DNA from: Haloquadratum sp.
GTDB lineage: Archaea > Halobacteriota > Halobacteria > Halobacteriales > Haloferacaceae
DNA length: 32,041 nucleotides
Reading direction: 5' to 3'
NCBI GenBank assembly: GCA_028275165.1
Contig: JAQCNF010000160.1
Location: 1 to 32,041 of the forward strand
Shown here: positions 1 to 8,099 of the stretch, one piece after another
How positions within the stretch are numbered: position 1 is the stretch's first letter
Layout of the letters: each line of letters starts with the position of its first letter
Made by a program: the position numbers and the translations under genes
The notes under the pieces: generated by a model
What the model was told of the DNA's origin: nothing
Databases searched by the model: none
Seen by the model: only the letters and a program-made list of their open reading frames with translations

Positions 1-223
1 TGCGTGTGAAAAGAAAAAATAAATAATTGATATTATGACGTGAAGTTTCTCAGTTGTTTAAGACTATATAATACGCTTTGACCAGAGTTCATTGTACGCA
101 TGTCATGTGCACCTCGCGAGCTGACCCTCAGCCCACAATCTAAAATGATATTTAGATTTACTCGCGTTCGTATATCTTACTCCTTTGTGACGTCTGTGCT
201 TGGCTCAAGAAGTCATAAATAGC

Positions 224-231
224 AATATATA
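224..231 (+). promoter_or_regulatory. TATA-like box of the first hypothetical gene
   Basis: The AT-only stretch AATATATA lies about 20 to 27 bases before the ATG at 251. That is the spacing expected of an archaeal TATA box for a leaderless transcript. It is the only core-promoter-like signal I can point to in bases 1-250, which otherwise show no coding frame or repeat that I can support. Confidence 0.4.
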
Positions 232-250
232 GAAGTATATTGATAGATAA

Positions 251-571
251 ATGTTAGAGAAGCAAACAGACGAAGATATACGCTTTAGCCGATATGCAGA
301 GTTTCGCGACCCCTCAGGGTCATGGACATTTGATATTCGGACATATCACGACGATATTAACTCAATCGCTCCAGTAGATATCCCTCCAGATCCCGACGCT
401 CAAGAGGCTTACCGCGCGGCCGTCTTCATTGAGGGATTTATTCAAGAACAAAACAGTATCGACGGCTGGTCAAGCGACACGCTTGATCAGTTTACGTCGT
501 TTGATTCTGCTGTTGAGCTTGAAGCTGTTGCAAGGGCTCTCAGACAGATCGCAGAACACACCGGCCAGTAG
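251..571 (+). CDS. hypothetical acidic protein, 106 aa
   Basis: I do not recognise this protein. It is acidic throughout, lacks Cys, signal peptide and membrane segments, and ends in a helix-like stretch (VELEAVARALRQIAEHTG), so a small soluble cytoplasmic protein is likely. The composition (many Asp and Glu, few Lys) is that of a genuine haloarchaeal protein rather than a chance frame. The ATG sits just behind a TATA-like box, which supports this start. The frame is followed within two bases by a hairpin. The neighbours are small unknown genes and give no functional hint. Confidence 0.6.
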   Translation: MLEKQTDEDIRFSRYAEFRDPSGSWTFDIRTYHDDINSIAPVDIPPDPDAQEAYRAAVFIEGFIQEQNSIDGWSSDTLDQFTSFDSAVELEAVARALRQIAEHTGQ

Positions 572-572
572 T

Positions 573-597
573 GAACCACCTTGGGGTCAAGTGGTTC
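573..597 (+). terminator. imperfect hairpin directly after the first gene
   Basis: GAACCACCTTG and CAAGTGGTTC form an inverted repeat with a GGGT loop and one unpaired base in the left arm. It starts two bases after the stop codon at 569-571. No clear T-run follows, so it may act in transcript processing or stability rather than as a classical terminator. Confidence 0.3.
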
Positions 598-705
598 AAG
601 ACGCAACGCGCATCACGGAAATCGAAGATTCTAAATACAGCTGAGGCTTCTTGCCACAGATTATTCCAGCCTGACTGTCTCGCATGTCCTTGAGGTCTTC
701 AAGCA

Positions 706-888
706 CTATGCACCGTTCTCAAACTGGCTCATCCACTCCACCATCTGCCGTGACAACTTGTGTATCGCATCAGTCACGAAACAGTCATTATAGACGGTTC
801 CAGATTTCGTTGTTGCATCGTGTAGAACTTCCGTGTGACCACTCTCAATATTCAACTCGAAATCAAGAGTTTTACTGGGTTCTGTCAT
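706..888 (-). CDS. hypothetical small acidic protein, 60 aa
   Basis: This is an unrecognised 60-residue frame beginning MTEPSKTLDFELNIESG. The acidic first half and the helical second half (AIHKLSRQMVEWMSQFE) read like a true haloarchaeal protein. No membrane segment is visible and there is a single Cys. It has no close co-directional partner: the next reverse-strand small frames lie about 70 bases upstream. It could also be the remnant of a longer gene. Existence is moderately likely; function is unknown. Confidence 0.45.
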   Translation of the reverse strand: MTEPSKTLDFELNIESGHTEVLHDATTKSGTVYNDCFVTDAIHKLSRQMVEWMSQFENGA

Positions 889-961
889 TCGAAGCCCGTT
901 TGACGTGAAAGAATTTTATGTATTGGTATTATTGGGTTTTGGCTAGTGGACGGGATTCATC

Positions 962-1066
962 TCACGGTATCAAGCCTCGGGGCACTCTCCCTCGTTTCTC
1001 ATAAATAATATTTCCAATGGCGGTGCCAATAAAAACAGACACTGCATGTGAATGGTTGAGAAACAT
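962..1066 (-). CDS. possible 34-aa small membrane protein
   Basis: An ATG at 1064-1066 opens a 34-codon frame ending at the TGA at 962-964. Its centre (AVSVFIGTAIGNII) is a plausible membrane helix, followed by a basic tail YEKRGR. It starts 12 bases after the stop of the 63-residue membrane gene upstream on the same strand, so translational coupling is possible. The family is unknown and the frame is short, so it could be chance. Confidence 0.3.
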   Translation of the reverse strand: MFLNHSHAVSVFIGTAIGNIIYEKRGRVPRGLIP

Positions 1067-1078
1067 GTAGCTGGGTTC

Positions 1079-1270
1079 TTACGACAATTGCTCACGCAAC
1101 CAACAACCAATCCTCGGTGTGTAAGGGTACACAGCGGCAGCGGCTCCAAATGCAACAGCAGCATACGCTGGCTCACATAGCTTATAGCCAAGTAGTGACG
1201 TGACGAGCACAATGACTCCAACCATCATAACAGCCATTGCGACGGCGTACTGAATGCGGTTGGCTGACAT
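1079..1270 (-). CDS. small two-helix membrane protein, 63 aa
   Basis: The protein has two clear hydrophobic segments, at about residues 8-27 (AVAMAVMMVGVIVLVTSLLG) and 34-48 (PAYAAVAFGAAAAVY). A short polar C-terminus (TPRIGCWLREQLS) follows. This is the profile of a small integral membrane protein, common and mostly uncharacterised in haloarchaea. I cannot assign a family. An AT-rich stretch upstream of the ATG at 1270 (around 1290-1305) could hold the promoter. A second possible small membrane frame lies 12 bases downstream on the same strand. Confidence 0.55.
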   Translation of the reverse strand: MSANRIQYAVAMAVMMVGVIVLVTSLLGYKLCEPAYAAVAFGAAAAVYPYTPRIGCWLREQLS

Positions 1271-2022
1271 TGTGATTCATGACTACTGGTAGCAAAAATA
1301 TGAAACTATTGTCCAGTTTTTGATAATGATACAAACTCATGAATAGTGCACATGCTTGCTTCAGACTTGACCTCGCGACCGCTAGACGGAGACAACTTCA
1401 GCGTCTTTTCAGACATTGACTTCCAAAATGACATCCTCCTGATGTTCTCATGTGAAATCCGTCAATTCGGAGGGTGGAAATCGAAGGCCTCTGAACAGTC
1501 AACCGTGATGCCACGGTCTTGATAGCCACATCAAGTCAAAGATTCTGAGTTCTCTGGTCGCGTAACGACTGTTGGCATGGTCGGCTTACTATTTTGACAA
1601 GGCAAACACCGAGTCAACTGCCAGTTCTCCATACACAATTTTTTGAGGGGCGTGCCATGCTGAATGTTGGCCGAATTTACTCCGCACTCGGAATTGCGGG
1701 TTTTCTTCTTGATTTCAAATAAAATTCGTTGAGTCTCGGTTCAAAACTTTGTAATCGCTTCCTTTGAGTCTAGTTGTGTCCCTTCTGTAGGCGCACCAAC
1801 TTGTGCAGACCTGGTCGCCCCGACCAGCGCGTGTGTGACAGAAGCGACCAGTGCAACGGAGAGTCGGACGAACTGGCTGACGTATCGGCGTCATCACATG
1901 AGCTTCGCTCCAATCATACCTACTCGGCTGAGCGATGCTCTGATATTCGGCACATACGTAATGCTTCGGAAAAACAAAACAGCTCCAATTCCACGCAATT
2001 CGATTTGTCTGTCGATAACTAG
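1271..2022. other. 752-base stretch without a well-supported gene
   Basis: Two coding-like traces are present. First, the forward frame 1352-1522, described separately. Second, on the reverse strand directly after the stop of the HtrA-like gene, a frame running from about 2020 to about 1765 reads protein-like: RGIGAVLFFRSITYVPNIRA, two consecutive TGA codons near 1890, then RRYVSQFVRLSVALVASVTH. It has no convincing start codon, so it looks like a decayed small membrane-protein gene. I see no RNA gene or repeat in the rest. Confidence 0.4.
1352..1522 (+). CDS. short protein-like frame, 56 aa, possibly a gene fragment
   Basis: ATG at 1352 opens a 56-codon frame ending at the TGA at 1520-1522. 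The stretch RPLDGDNFSVFSDIDFQNDI is acidic and followed by LLMFSCEIRQFGGWKSKASE, a pattern more like the N-terminus of a real globular protein than of a chance frame. The last residues lose that character, suggesting that only the 5' end of a former gene, perhaps a transposase, survives. I do not recognise the family. Confidence 0.35.
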   Translation: MLASDLTSRPLDGDNFSVFSDIDFQNDILLMFSCEIRQFGGWKSKASEQSTVMPRS

Positions 2023-3042
2023 TCAGTTGATTGGGATTGTCGTTGACGAGTCCGCTGCGCGTTTTCGGTCGCCTGCCGCAACTGGGCGTTCAGCAGGGAC
2101 TGTTTGTATGCCCACCTCTCGGCCTTGGCGCACGATATCTACTGTAATCGGATTTCCAGGATCTGTTTCAGTCAATAGGCGGCGTGTGAGTTCTTCATGC
2201 GACCGGACTGATTCACCATCGATCCCGACAATAACGTCACCACCGACTGGTACTGCAACTCGGTCAACCCGCCGTTCCTGATGACTTGGCTTCAACCGGT
2301 CGCCACCTGTTTGCTGTCGAACATCAACAACGATAACACCACGTGCGGCGTCAAGACCGTTCGCTTTGGCAATACGTGGTGTCACGTCTAATGTCTGGAC
2401 ACAGAGGTACGAATGTCGATAACGACCGGTGGTAATTAGTTCCGGTACAACTTCCGAGATGACCCTTGCTGAGATAGCGAACCCGATATTATCACCAGAC
2501 TTTGCACGATTCACTCCAACGACTGGATATCTCTCGTTTGTAGCAGGCGTATCATCAATTGCTGCGATTAACGGCCCACCGCTGTTGCCAGGGTTGATTG
2601 GAGCGTCTGTCTGAACGATGTCCGGAATCGCGAACCCCCCTGACGTTGGCATAGATCGGTCGACACCAGAGACTACGCCAGTTGTGACCGACCCATCTAA
2701 TCCAAGTGGGTTCCCAAGTGCTGCGACAGGCTGTCCTGGTTGAGGGTGTGTCGTTTCCCCAGCGATCTGCAAGGGCGTTGCCTCAACTGGACTGTCTGAG
2801 ACACGAATTACTGCAAGGTCAGTGTATACATCACTTCCGACGACAGTCCCAGTTTCCCAACTCCCGTCATGAAACCGGACATCAACGCGTTCGCGGTCCC
2901 GAACCACATGTTCGTTGGTGAGGAGGTGGGTGTCGTTATAAAAAAACCCTGATCCAGCGCCGCGCTGACCAGGATCTCGGTAGATAGATACAACGGAGGT
3001 GACAGCCGCTTCGTACAGCGACTGATAATCTAATTGCTTCAT
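2023..3042 (-). CDS. HtrA/DegP-type serine protease (S1C) with PDZ domain
   Basis: This is a trypsin-like protease of the HtrA group, which degrades or helps refold damaged proteins. The catalytic triad is visible: His in LLTNEHVV (residue 45 counted from the start chosen here), Asp in TDLAVIRV (75), and Ser in the PGNSGGPL motif (154). A PDZ-like domain fills roughly residues 210-325, with GVIVVDV and DVIVGIDGESV. I chose the ATG at 3042 (MKQLDYQSLYEAA). The upstream ATG at 3093 would add 17 residues (MITNTATVICHSIPIYC) not seen in this family. Neither start gives a convincing Tat or Sec signal, whereas many haloarchaeal HtrA proteins are exported lipoproteins, so this copy may act in the cytoplasm. 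The C-terminal tail after the PDZ domain is polar and short. The gene appears monocistronic. Confidence 0.9.
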   Translation of the reverse strand: MKQLDYQSLYEAAVTSVVSIYRDPGQRGAGSGFFYNDTHLLTNEHVVRDRERVDVRFHDGSWETGTVVGSDVYTDLAVIRVSDSPVEATPLQIAGETTHPQPGQPVAALGNPLGLDGSVTTGVVSGVDRSMPTSGGFAIPDIVQTDAPINPGNSGGPLIAAIDDTPATNERYPVVGVNRAKSGDNIGFAISARVISEVVPELITTGRYRHSYLCVQTLDVTPRIAKANGLDAARGVIVVDVRQQTGGDRLKPSHQERRVDRVAVPVGGDVIVGIDGESVRSHEELTRRLLTETDPGNPITVDIVRQGREVGIQTVPAERPVAAGDRKRAADSSTTIPIN

Positions 3043-3196
3043 ACAGTATATTGGGATAGAATGACAAATCACTGTCGCCGTGTTCGTGATCATATTAAGC
3101 CGCTAAATCGTCTCTCCCATAGAATCACAGTGTCACGGTCACTCCCGACTGTGGTCTTCTTGAACCAGGGTCATGTCTCTCGCGATCAAACATCAT

Positions 3197-3225
3197 GTTC
3201 CGCTTATGTGTGAACACATAGGAAC
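3197..3225. promoter_or_regulatory. two-part palindrome between the protease gene and the transposon scar
   Basis: TATGTGT (3205-3211) and ACACATA (3214-3220) form a perfect inverted repeat around GA. They are framed by a second pair, GTTCC (3197-3201) and GGAAC (3221-3225). The site could be an operator, an end of a lost mobile element, or a processing hairpin; it lies too far from the protease start to choose. Confidence 0.35.
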
Positions 3226-3260
3226 AGTCGAGTAATGATGGCTCCATACACGTGTATGAA

Positions 3261-3441
3261 TTACGGCTCCCCTTGATCGGTCTCTGACTCGATCCGGTCG
3301 ACGGCGGTCTCCATCCAGGCCTCGACGTCGCGACGGCTCACCGGGCGGCCAACCCAGCGACGGGTCGACGCTGGACCAACGCTACGACCGCAACGTCCGC
3401 GCTCTCGGTCTCGACGGCCAACGCCGGATCGAAGCGGTTGC
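3261..3441. pseudogene. GC-rich foreign remnant, possibly of a ThiF/E1-like gene
   Basis: This stretch is much richer in G and C than its surroundings and has no intact gene. On the forward strand one frame (about 3362-3440) reads STLDQRYDRNVRALGLDG, then QRRIEAV. This resembles the start of ThiF/MoeB/E1-like adenylyltransferases, which commonly open with RYxRxxR...G..GQ..I. On the reverse strand the end of the fused frame reads VSRRDVEAWMETAVDRIE, also protein-like, so the direction is unsettled. It joins the transposase fragment at about 3441. I treat it as debris brought in or left by a mobile element; the ThiF link is inference from a short match. Confidence 0.35.
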
Positions 3442-3590
3442 GGCGACGAGACCTCGTGGATGCCCTCTGGATCGATTTCAGCGTTGTTGGCGAGGTTCAG
3501 AGAAACTTCCTCGTCAAGTCGGTTGACGAGGAAATTAAGCAGTTGGTCTTCGTGAATTTCACTGTCTGTTTGCTGCTGGTGCTTGGACAC
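3442..3590 (-). pseudogene. 5' fragment of an ISH3-family transposase
   Basis: From a GTG at 3590 the reverse strand encodes about 50 residues that I recognise as the N-terminus of haloarchaeal ISH3-family transposases: EIHEDQLLNFLVNRLDEEVS, then LNLANNAEIDPEGIHEV. A full transposase of this family is nearly 400 residues, with a DDE catalytic core. Here the match stops abruptly after IHEV and runs into unrelated GC-rich sequence, so all catalytic parts are missing. The fragment is therefore a non-functional relic produced by deletion or by insertion of other DNA. The recognition rests on recalled family sequence, not on a search. Confidence 0.65.
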
Positions 3591-3896
3591 ATCTTCAGCA
3601 AGCAGACGTTCTCACTAACCAGCTTTGTGAGGTACTGAACATTGATTTCGTGCCAAGCTAATGCAGTTGAGTGACAGACATTCCAGAGGAACATGTCGCC
3701 TCATTCTTTATACGACATATGTCTCACCTCGCTGAGATTGACACGAGCGCAAGTAAATCGAGACCAGATCCGTGAATACGCACTCATTACTCTATTTTTG
3801 CACCCAGCTGTGTGCTCAATTTCGGTCTCTAATTATCAAAAAATGAGAATATTTTATGCAGTGAGTCAGAGTCTTCCAGACCTCTCGAATATATCC
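3591..3896. other. 306-base gene-free stretch upstream of the transposase fragment
   Basis: The right part (about 3770-3896) is AT-rich and lies just beyond the 3' end of the large membrane-protein gene. The left part (3591-3700) precedes the ISH3 transposase start and may contain the original end of that element, but I could not identify a terminal inverted repeat. I see no supported gene. Confidence 0.4.
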
Positions 3897-5813
3897 TCAG
3901 ACTGCTCCAAGTAGTCGAGCAAGAACTCGGCTCAGTGGAATCGCATACTGTGATGTGAATGCGAAATAGCGTAAGGATGCAAAGAGAATATACAACGTTG
4001 TTATACCTGCTGCATTGCCAAGTACGATCGCCCCTACACGCCCGCTGATAGTTTTCATCGCAGCATAAATACTCCACGCACCCACGAGAAGACCGCTTAG
4101 TGCACCGGCCAATGCGTGGACTTGAAACGCGGCGGTATACATGTCCATGTGTCGATTGAACCCACTTGGATTTGAATCCAAAACCGCAAGCAGTCCAACA
4201 AGCGCAGCTCCACCAAGCAGTATGGTAAGGAGATAATATATGAGAAGACGTCGCCATGCCATATGTACAGTCTGCTGTACGAACTCTATCCGGGCGACCG
4301 CATATATTCCATACAGATAGAGTGGGTACAAGTACCGGACAGTATATGTGGTGTGCAGCGGCAGTCGTGGGACGTATATAATGATTAACCACGCTGCATG
4401 GAGTATGACGAACGCATCTGCAATACGACGTGGATCGTTTCGTAATAGTTTATGAGCGTCCCAACTATCCTGCACTGCACGATAGCCTACGAGAGCCAGT
4501 CCTCCGATAATAGCGCCAGCGATCGGCATCGACTCAAGAACGGCGAAATCCTGTGCCGGAACAGTAAATTGGTGACTGCTTAAAAATGCATAACTATTCC
4601 GAACAAAAGTCGTGTACCATCGCTCAGGCTCTGTGAGAGTGATCATATTTCTACCGATATATGAAAGAAATGTTGAGAGACGTTCACCAGCACCAGCAGC
4701 GAGCGAATCAATCAGCGTGCCAGTTGCGTCGCTCCCTGCCTGTGCTGCCTCTGGTTGCGTTACCGCTTCCTCTTGTCCGTATACGCCGACTGCACTCCCA
4801 TTCGATTCAACGGGAGCGGTTATGTTCGAGGTCGTTGTCGATGGTAACGCTCGTGGTGGACGTACTAGGTTTCCTGAAATCAAAAAGTTCGTTATAAAAA
4901 ATGGGAGAAACGCGACCATGAGCGTGAGGGTCATCACTCCTGTTGACCGCACAAGAGTTGTTCTGGTAGTTACAAGATCAATCGGAATAAGCGTGAGTGC
5001 CAACAACAGTCCCTCAATCGAATGAATCCACGCTGTCAACCCGACACTACCATATGCAGTGACACGATATTGAACTGCTGTTCGGGACGACGTAGCAACA
5101 CGACTGCGGTACAGTCCGTAGAGAGCGGCGAGGGCCAGAAATCCCGTTAGCGTGTGTCGCTTCGATAGTGGTGCCCAGAATGCGACCGGGCTGGCTAACG
5201 TTGCAAACGTGCCCATGAGCAGTCCGACACGTTTTGAGGCCATTGATCTTCCAATTTGATATAGAAGCCCTACAGTCGCAGTCGCAACGATGATAGATGT
5301 TAGTTGAAGTGCAATGTACGGAGACCACTCAATTGTGATTGGCTTCAAAAGCCAGAGGTTCACACCAAAGAGCACGATGGCAACCGCCTTCCCGGCGTCG
5401 GTGATCGTCTGGGGCCATCCATTTATTTTACAAATTTCTGATATACACATCGAGATGAGCCCTGACCAGACGGCGGCTACGATTATCATCGGATTGAGAA
5501 ACAGCGTCACCCCCTCAACTACTAATAGGACAGGGAGTGCGAGAAATGCCTGCCCATAGTTTCGTCCGTAAATCGACCCATCAACGACATGGAGTCCTGG
5601 TTGAGCTGGAATCAAGCCACGATACATCAACTCCACAATCTGCTCTGTGAAATGAAGCTGGCCACTCCGAAGGGAAATAAGCGTGTTTATGAACACGTAG
5701 CTATCATTAACGAGAACGCCAATCCGCCAGCAAAATAGAAAAACGGCTGCTGAACCAGCAAGAAGTGCAAGTCGCATGTGGTCGTCCTCAACTGTCTCGT
5801 TAGCTTCTGGCAT
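3897..5813 (-). CDS. large polytopic membrane protein, possibly GT-C-type glycosyltransferase
   Basis: This is a 638-residue protein with roughly a dozen hydrophobic segments. The first is LALLAGSAAVFLFCWRIGVL near residue 15; a long run follows through the middle, and several more lie in the last 200 residues (YLLTILLGGAALVGLLAVL among them). A polar loop of about 110 residues (about 325-435) rich in Thr, Ser, Ala and Glu probably faces outward. The layout of an acidic residue pair after the first helix (LVNDSYVF), many helices and one large loop recalls GT-C membrane glycosyltransferases that use lipid-linked sugars. No decisive motif is visible, so that is only a suggestion. Start: the ATG at 5813 has a TATA-like box at the right distance. 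Its reverse-strand neighbour upstream is a small unknown protein. Confidence 0.75.
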   Translation of the reverse strand: MPEANETVEDDHMRLALLAGSAAVFLFCWRIGVLVNDSYVFINTLISLRSGQLHFTEQIVELMYRGLIPAQPGLHVVDGSIYGRNYGQAFLALPVLLVVEGVTLFLNPMIIVAAVWSGLISMCISEICKINGWPQTITDAGKAVAIVLFGVNLWLLKPITIEWSPYIALQLTSIIVATATVGLLYQIGRSMASKRVGLLMGTFATLASPVAFWAPLSKRHTLTGFLALAALYGLYRSRVATSSRTAVQYRVTAYGSVGLTAWIHSIEGLLLALTLIPIDLVTTRTTLVRSTGVMTLTLMVAFLPFFITNFLISGNLVRPPRALPSTTTSNITAPVESNGSAVGVYGQEEAVTQPEAAQAGSDATGTLIDSLAAGAGERLSTFLSYIGRNMITLTEPERWYTTFVRNSYAFLSSHQFTVPAQDFAVLESMPIAGAIIGGLALVGYRAVQDSWDAHKLLRNDPRRIADAFVILHAAWLIIIYVPRLPLHTTYTVRYLYPLYLYGIYAVARIEFVQQTVHMAWRRLLIYYLLTILLGGAALVGLLAVLDSNPSGFNRHMDMYTAAFQVHALAGALSGLLVGAWSIYAAMKTISGRVGAIVLGNAAGITTLYILFASLRYFAFTSQYAIPLSRVLARLLGAV

Positions 5814-5840
5814 CTGTTCCGTACGGATGTTTTGCAGCCG

Positions 5841-5850
5841 TTTTATTTAT
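5841..5850 (-). promoter_or_regulatory. TATA-like box of the polytopic membrane protein gene
   Basis: On the reverse strand this reads ATAAATAAAA and lies about 28 to 37 bases before the ATG at 5813. The position and sequence fit an archaeal TATA box for a short-leader or leaderless transcript. Confidence 0.45.
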
Positions 5851-5916
5851 CGATTAACCGTATACATTAAAATATATGATTATTTATTCTTTGACAGTGA
5901 GATAAATTTGGCATTC

Positions 5917-6354
5917 TCAGTTATCACCGACTGTTGATATGATTTGATCGAGAATTTCGACCGCCTCATCATTCCAGTTCGCACATTCGGTGGTTCGAAG
6001 ATGTGCATGCTGACACAGCGTGAGTGGTGGTGTCCCACTTACAGAGACTACCGGCCACGTCCGTTGGTCCCATGAGAGCGTCCATGGATTATCTGATTCC
6101 ACTCGAACGTATGTCGTGGTCTCGCATTCAGCATCAATGGCCGACACTGGGACTCGTTGGCGACCGGCTACAGAGGTATCATTGATGATTGCTCTCGCCG
6201 ATGACGGCACAGTGTCAAGATTCTGGACAGCTGATTTGAACCGAGATAATCTGTCAGCTTTCCACGTTAGTGTGTAATGTGTAGCAAACGTTTCGATATG
6301 GACTGGCGGGTCGACAGGGATTTTTCGTCGCTGACCATCTGATTGTGTACTCAT
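5917..6354 (-). CDS. hypothetical soluble protein, 145 aa
   Basis: I do not recognise a family. The protein has no signal or membrane segment. It alternates short beta-like stretches (HIETFATHYTLTWKA, TTYVRVESDNPWTLSWD, WPVVSVSGTPPLTLC) with a helical end (NDEAVEILDQIISTVGD), suggesting a compact alpha/beta fold. Two Cys near the C-terminus (LCQHAHLRTTEC), together with the neighbouring His residues, could bind a metal, but the spacing matches no zinc motif I know. It lies about 100 bases upstream of the large membrane-protein gene on the same strand; that gene has its own TATA-like box, so co-transcription is uncertain. Confidence 0.6.
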   Translation of the reverse strand: MSTQSDGQRRKIPVDPPVHIETFATHYTLTWKADRLSRFKSAVQNLDTVPSSARAIINDTSVAGRQRVPVSAIDAECETTTYVRVESDNPWTLSWDQRTWPVVSVSGTPPLTLCQHAHLRTTECANWNDEAVEILDQIISTVGDN

Positions 6355-6984
6355 CGTATCTTATATTTTGTATACACAAACAAGAGTAGTCTGCACGTTC
6401 GTGAGTCGGCCATGATAGATTGTTATCACACTGATTCTGATACGAGGATACCGCTAAGTGCAGATTAGAATTCCACCACTGAAATCACCAATATACTGAG
6501 TTTTGAGTTGTGGCTCCAGCAGGAGACACAGAACTCTTTTAATTCAGCGAGAGAATTCTGCCCGTGAGTGACGAGCACTCGGAAGGTCTGTCGGAACCGA
6601 GGAGCGAATAGGACGGGAGTGAATCGCATAAGCTCTGGTGAAAGTCCACTGCGTTACTGCTGGTGTTGAGTCTCCGACGCTTCGATACCCGTTTCTAACA
6701 CTTCTGGACAAGAAAGGTCAATCGATGGCCTCATTCGACTCTGCCGTCTTTTGTTGTCACAGTTTTCGGCATGATGCGGGTTGTTCTCTTTGCACTCGGC
6801 AGACGAACAGGTAGCTTTCCGGTTTCCTTCAAACCGTTCTCCTGTGGCCTGTCGGTCCTCGAAACAGCCAATCAAATCAACAGTTGTCCAATTGTCTGTC
6901 TCCCCTCAGGTCTAACACCTAAGAGGTGTGTCAACAGTCATGTATCACGGGACTCATTTGATAAGAAGACGCAAAAATTCTGAT
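6355..6984. other. 630-base gene-poor stretch ahead of the tnpB relic
   Basis: Part 6540-6650 has short inverted repeats (GAGTG/CACTC at 6566-6580) and more G than its surroundings; it may be the edge of a lost mobile element. On the reverse strand 6654-6875 contains a 73-residue frame with a Cys- and His-rich centre (ATCSSAECKENNPHHAENC). It could be a zinc-binding fragment from another mobile gene, but no start or family is convincing. Nothing else is supported. Confidence 0.35.
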
Positions 6985-8016
6985 ATTAAGCGTACCAACA
7001 CCTTCGCTGTGCGACGGCTCTCTGACGGAGCAGGTGCCACGGGACCTGTTGGACGCTTTCGCCGCCCTCTAAAACGTCATAAATTACCGGCGCTTCATAC
7101 GCGACAACGACGAAGGCGAGTTCAACCACGACGTATGAGACGCCGATACGGGCCGGTTTGAACGAAAATTCGAAGACGTTCTTAGCGCGTCCACCGTCCA
7201 GACTGTCCGGCGAGCGAACAGTGAAGCGTGGCGGTTGTTTTTCGAGAACAAGCAGACACATGACGGCGAGTCAAACACATCGCTCACGGAAGACCCGGAC
7301 CCGCCAGACTTCCGTGGCGACGAAGATGATGGACGTGTTTTCAAGATTGTCGCCCGAGAGGACGCATACATCGTCGAATGGGACGACCACTCCCAAATTG
7401 AACTGATCATCAGAGAACAACTCCGAGGCAGGCACAACACCGGCTCAAAATCGTCGGCGACCCGAACTGACCCGATTACGAGGACTAGAGCCGGTTGGAA
7501 TAATGCGACGACGGGACTGATTGCACGTTCAACGAACAGACCCGTCGTCGTGGCCACGTCAAAAAGCACCGTGTCGCGATACGCCGAGAGGGTGGACACG
7601 GCATCGGTGGCTTGAGGGACGTGCTGGACACGCACTGATCGGTTGAAACGCCAAGACAGAACTTCTGAGTATTCAAAAAGATTAATCGAGCGACGGGGTT
7701 GTACTGCCGCAAAATACGTTATATCGGTCGAATTCCGCTTAGAAGCGTGGACCGGTCAACACTGTCCCTGGCGTGGCGGCACGGACAGAACGACACGGAA
7801 TCACACACTCATGTGTCCGTTGGACTCAATCGCCACGCCGACCTTCCCGCGTCAGAAACGTTCCTGAGACGGAGCACGATCAAGGCTCGTGCGGTTCGAG
7901 TGGGACAAACAACAACTAACTGGTCGGAGTCATCATGCTCTCACCGGCTCAACGAACAGCGCACAGACTCGAGTACCGTCCACCGTGACGGGAAGATTGT
8001 TTTTCGGGAATCTTAG
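6985..8016 (+). pseudogene. tnpB: decayed TnpB (IS1341-type) RNA-guided nuclease gene
   Basis: TnpB is the RNA-guided nuclease carried by IS200/IS605-type elements. The relic starts at 6985 with ATT where ATG is expected, then KRTNTF, the usual N-terminus. After a frame change it reads TEQVPRDLLDAFAAL, stop, NVINYRRFIRDNDEGEF, stop, DADTGRFERKFEDVLSAS, and so on to AYIVEWDDHSQIELI. The RuvC-I region (the DxGxNN motif) and the following helices are missing. The match resumes near 7606 as GGLRDVLDTH, stop, SVETPRQNF, stop, VFKK. These stops are TGA where Trp is normal. The zinc-finger and RuvC-III part (VEFRLEAWTGQHCP, then ADLPASETFLRR) is spread over several frames. At least four stops and several frameshifts rule out function. 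GC is higher than in flanking DNA. I see no matching 3' hairpin end after 8016. Confidence 0.85.
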
Positions 8017-8099
8017 ACAGAACACGTCTGTGCTGTGGTCGGGATGAAATATCGACACATCTGAACACACATACATTCGCAGACCCGACACAATATTGG

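Noticed and set aside
1835..2281. 148-codon forward frame opposite the end of the HtrA-like gene
   Set aside because: It overlaps the conserved PDZ-domain code of the reverse-strand gene and is Arg- and Ser-rich, typical of a shadow frame.
3829..4392. 187-codon reverse frame inside the large membrane-protein gene
   Set aside because: It is Cys-, Trp- and Arg-rich and lies out of phase with the well-supported 638-residue protein.
4612..5025. 137-codon forward frame inside the large membrane-protein gene
   Set aside because: It mirrors the polar loop and helices of the reverse-strand gene, and no motif is visible.
7084..7635. 183-codon reverse frame across the tnpB relic
   Set aside because: The forward strand matches TnpB over the whole stretch, so this frame is an accident of GC-rich DNA.
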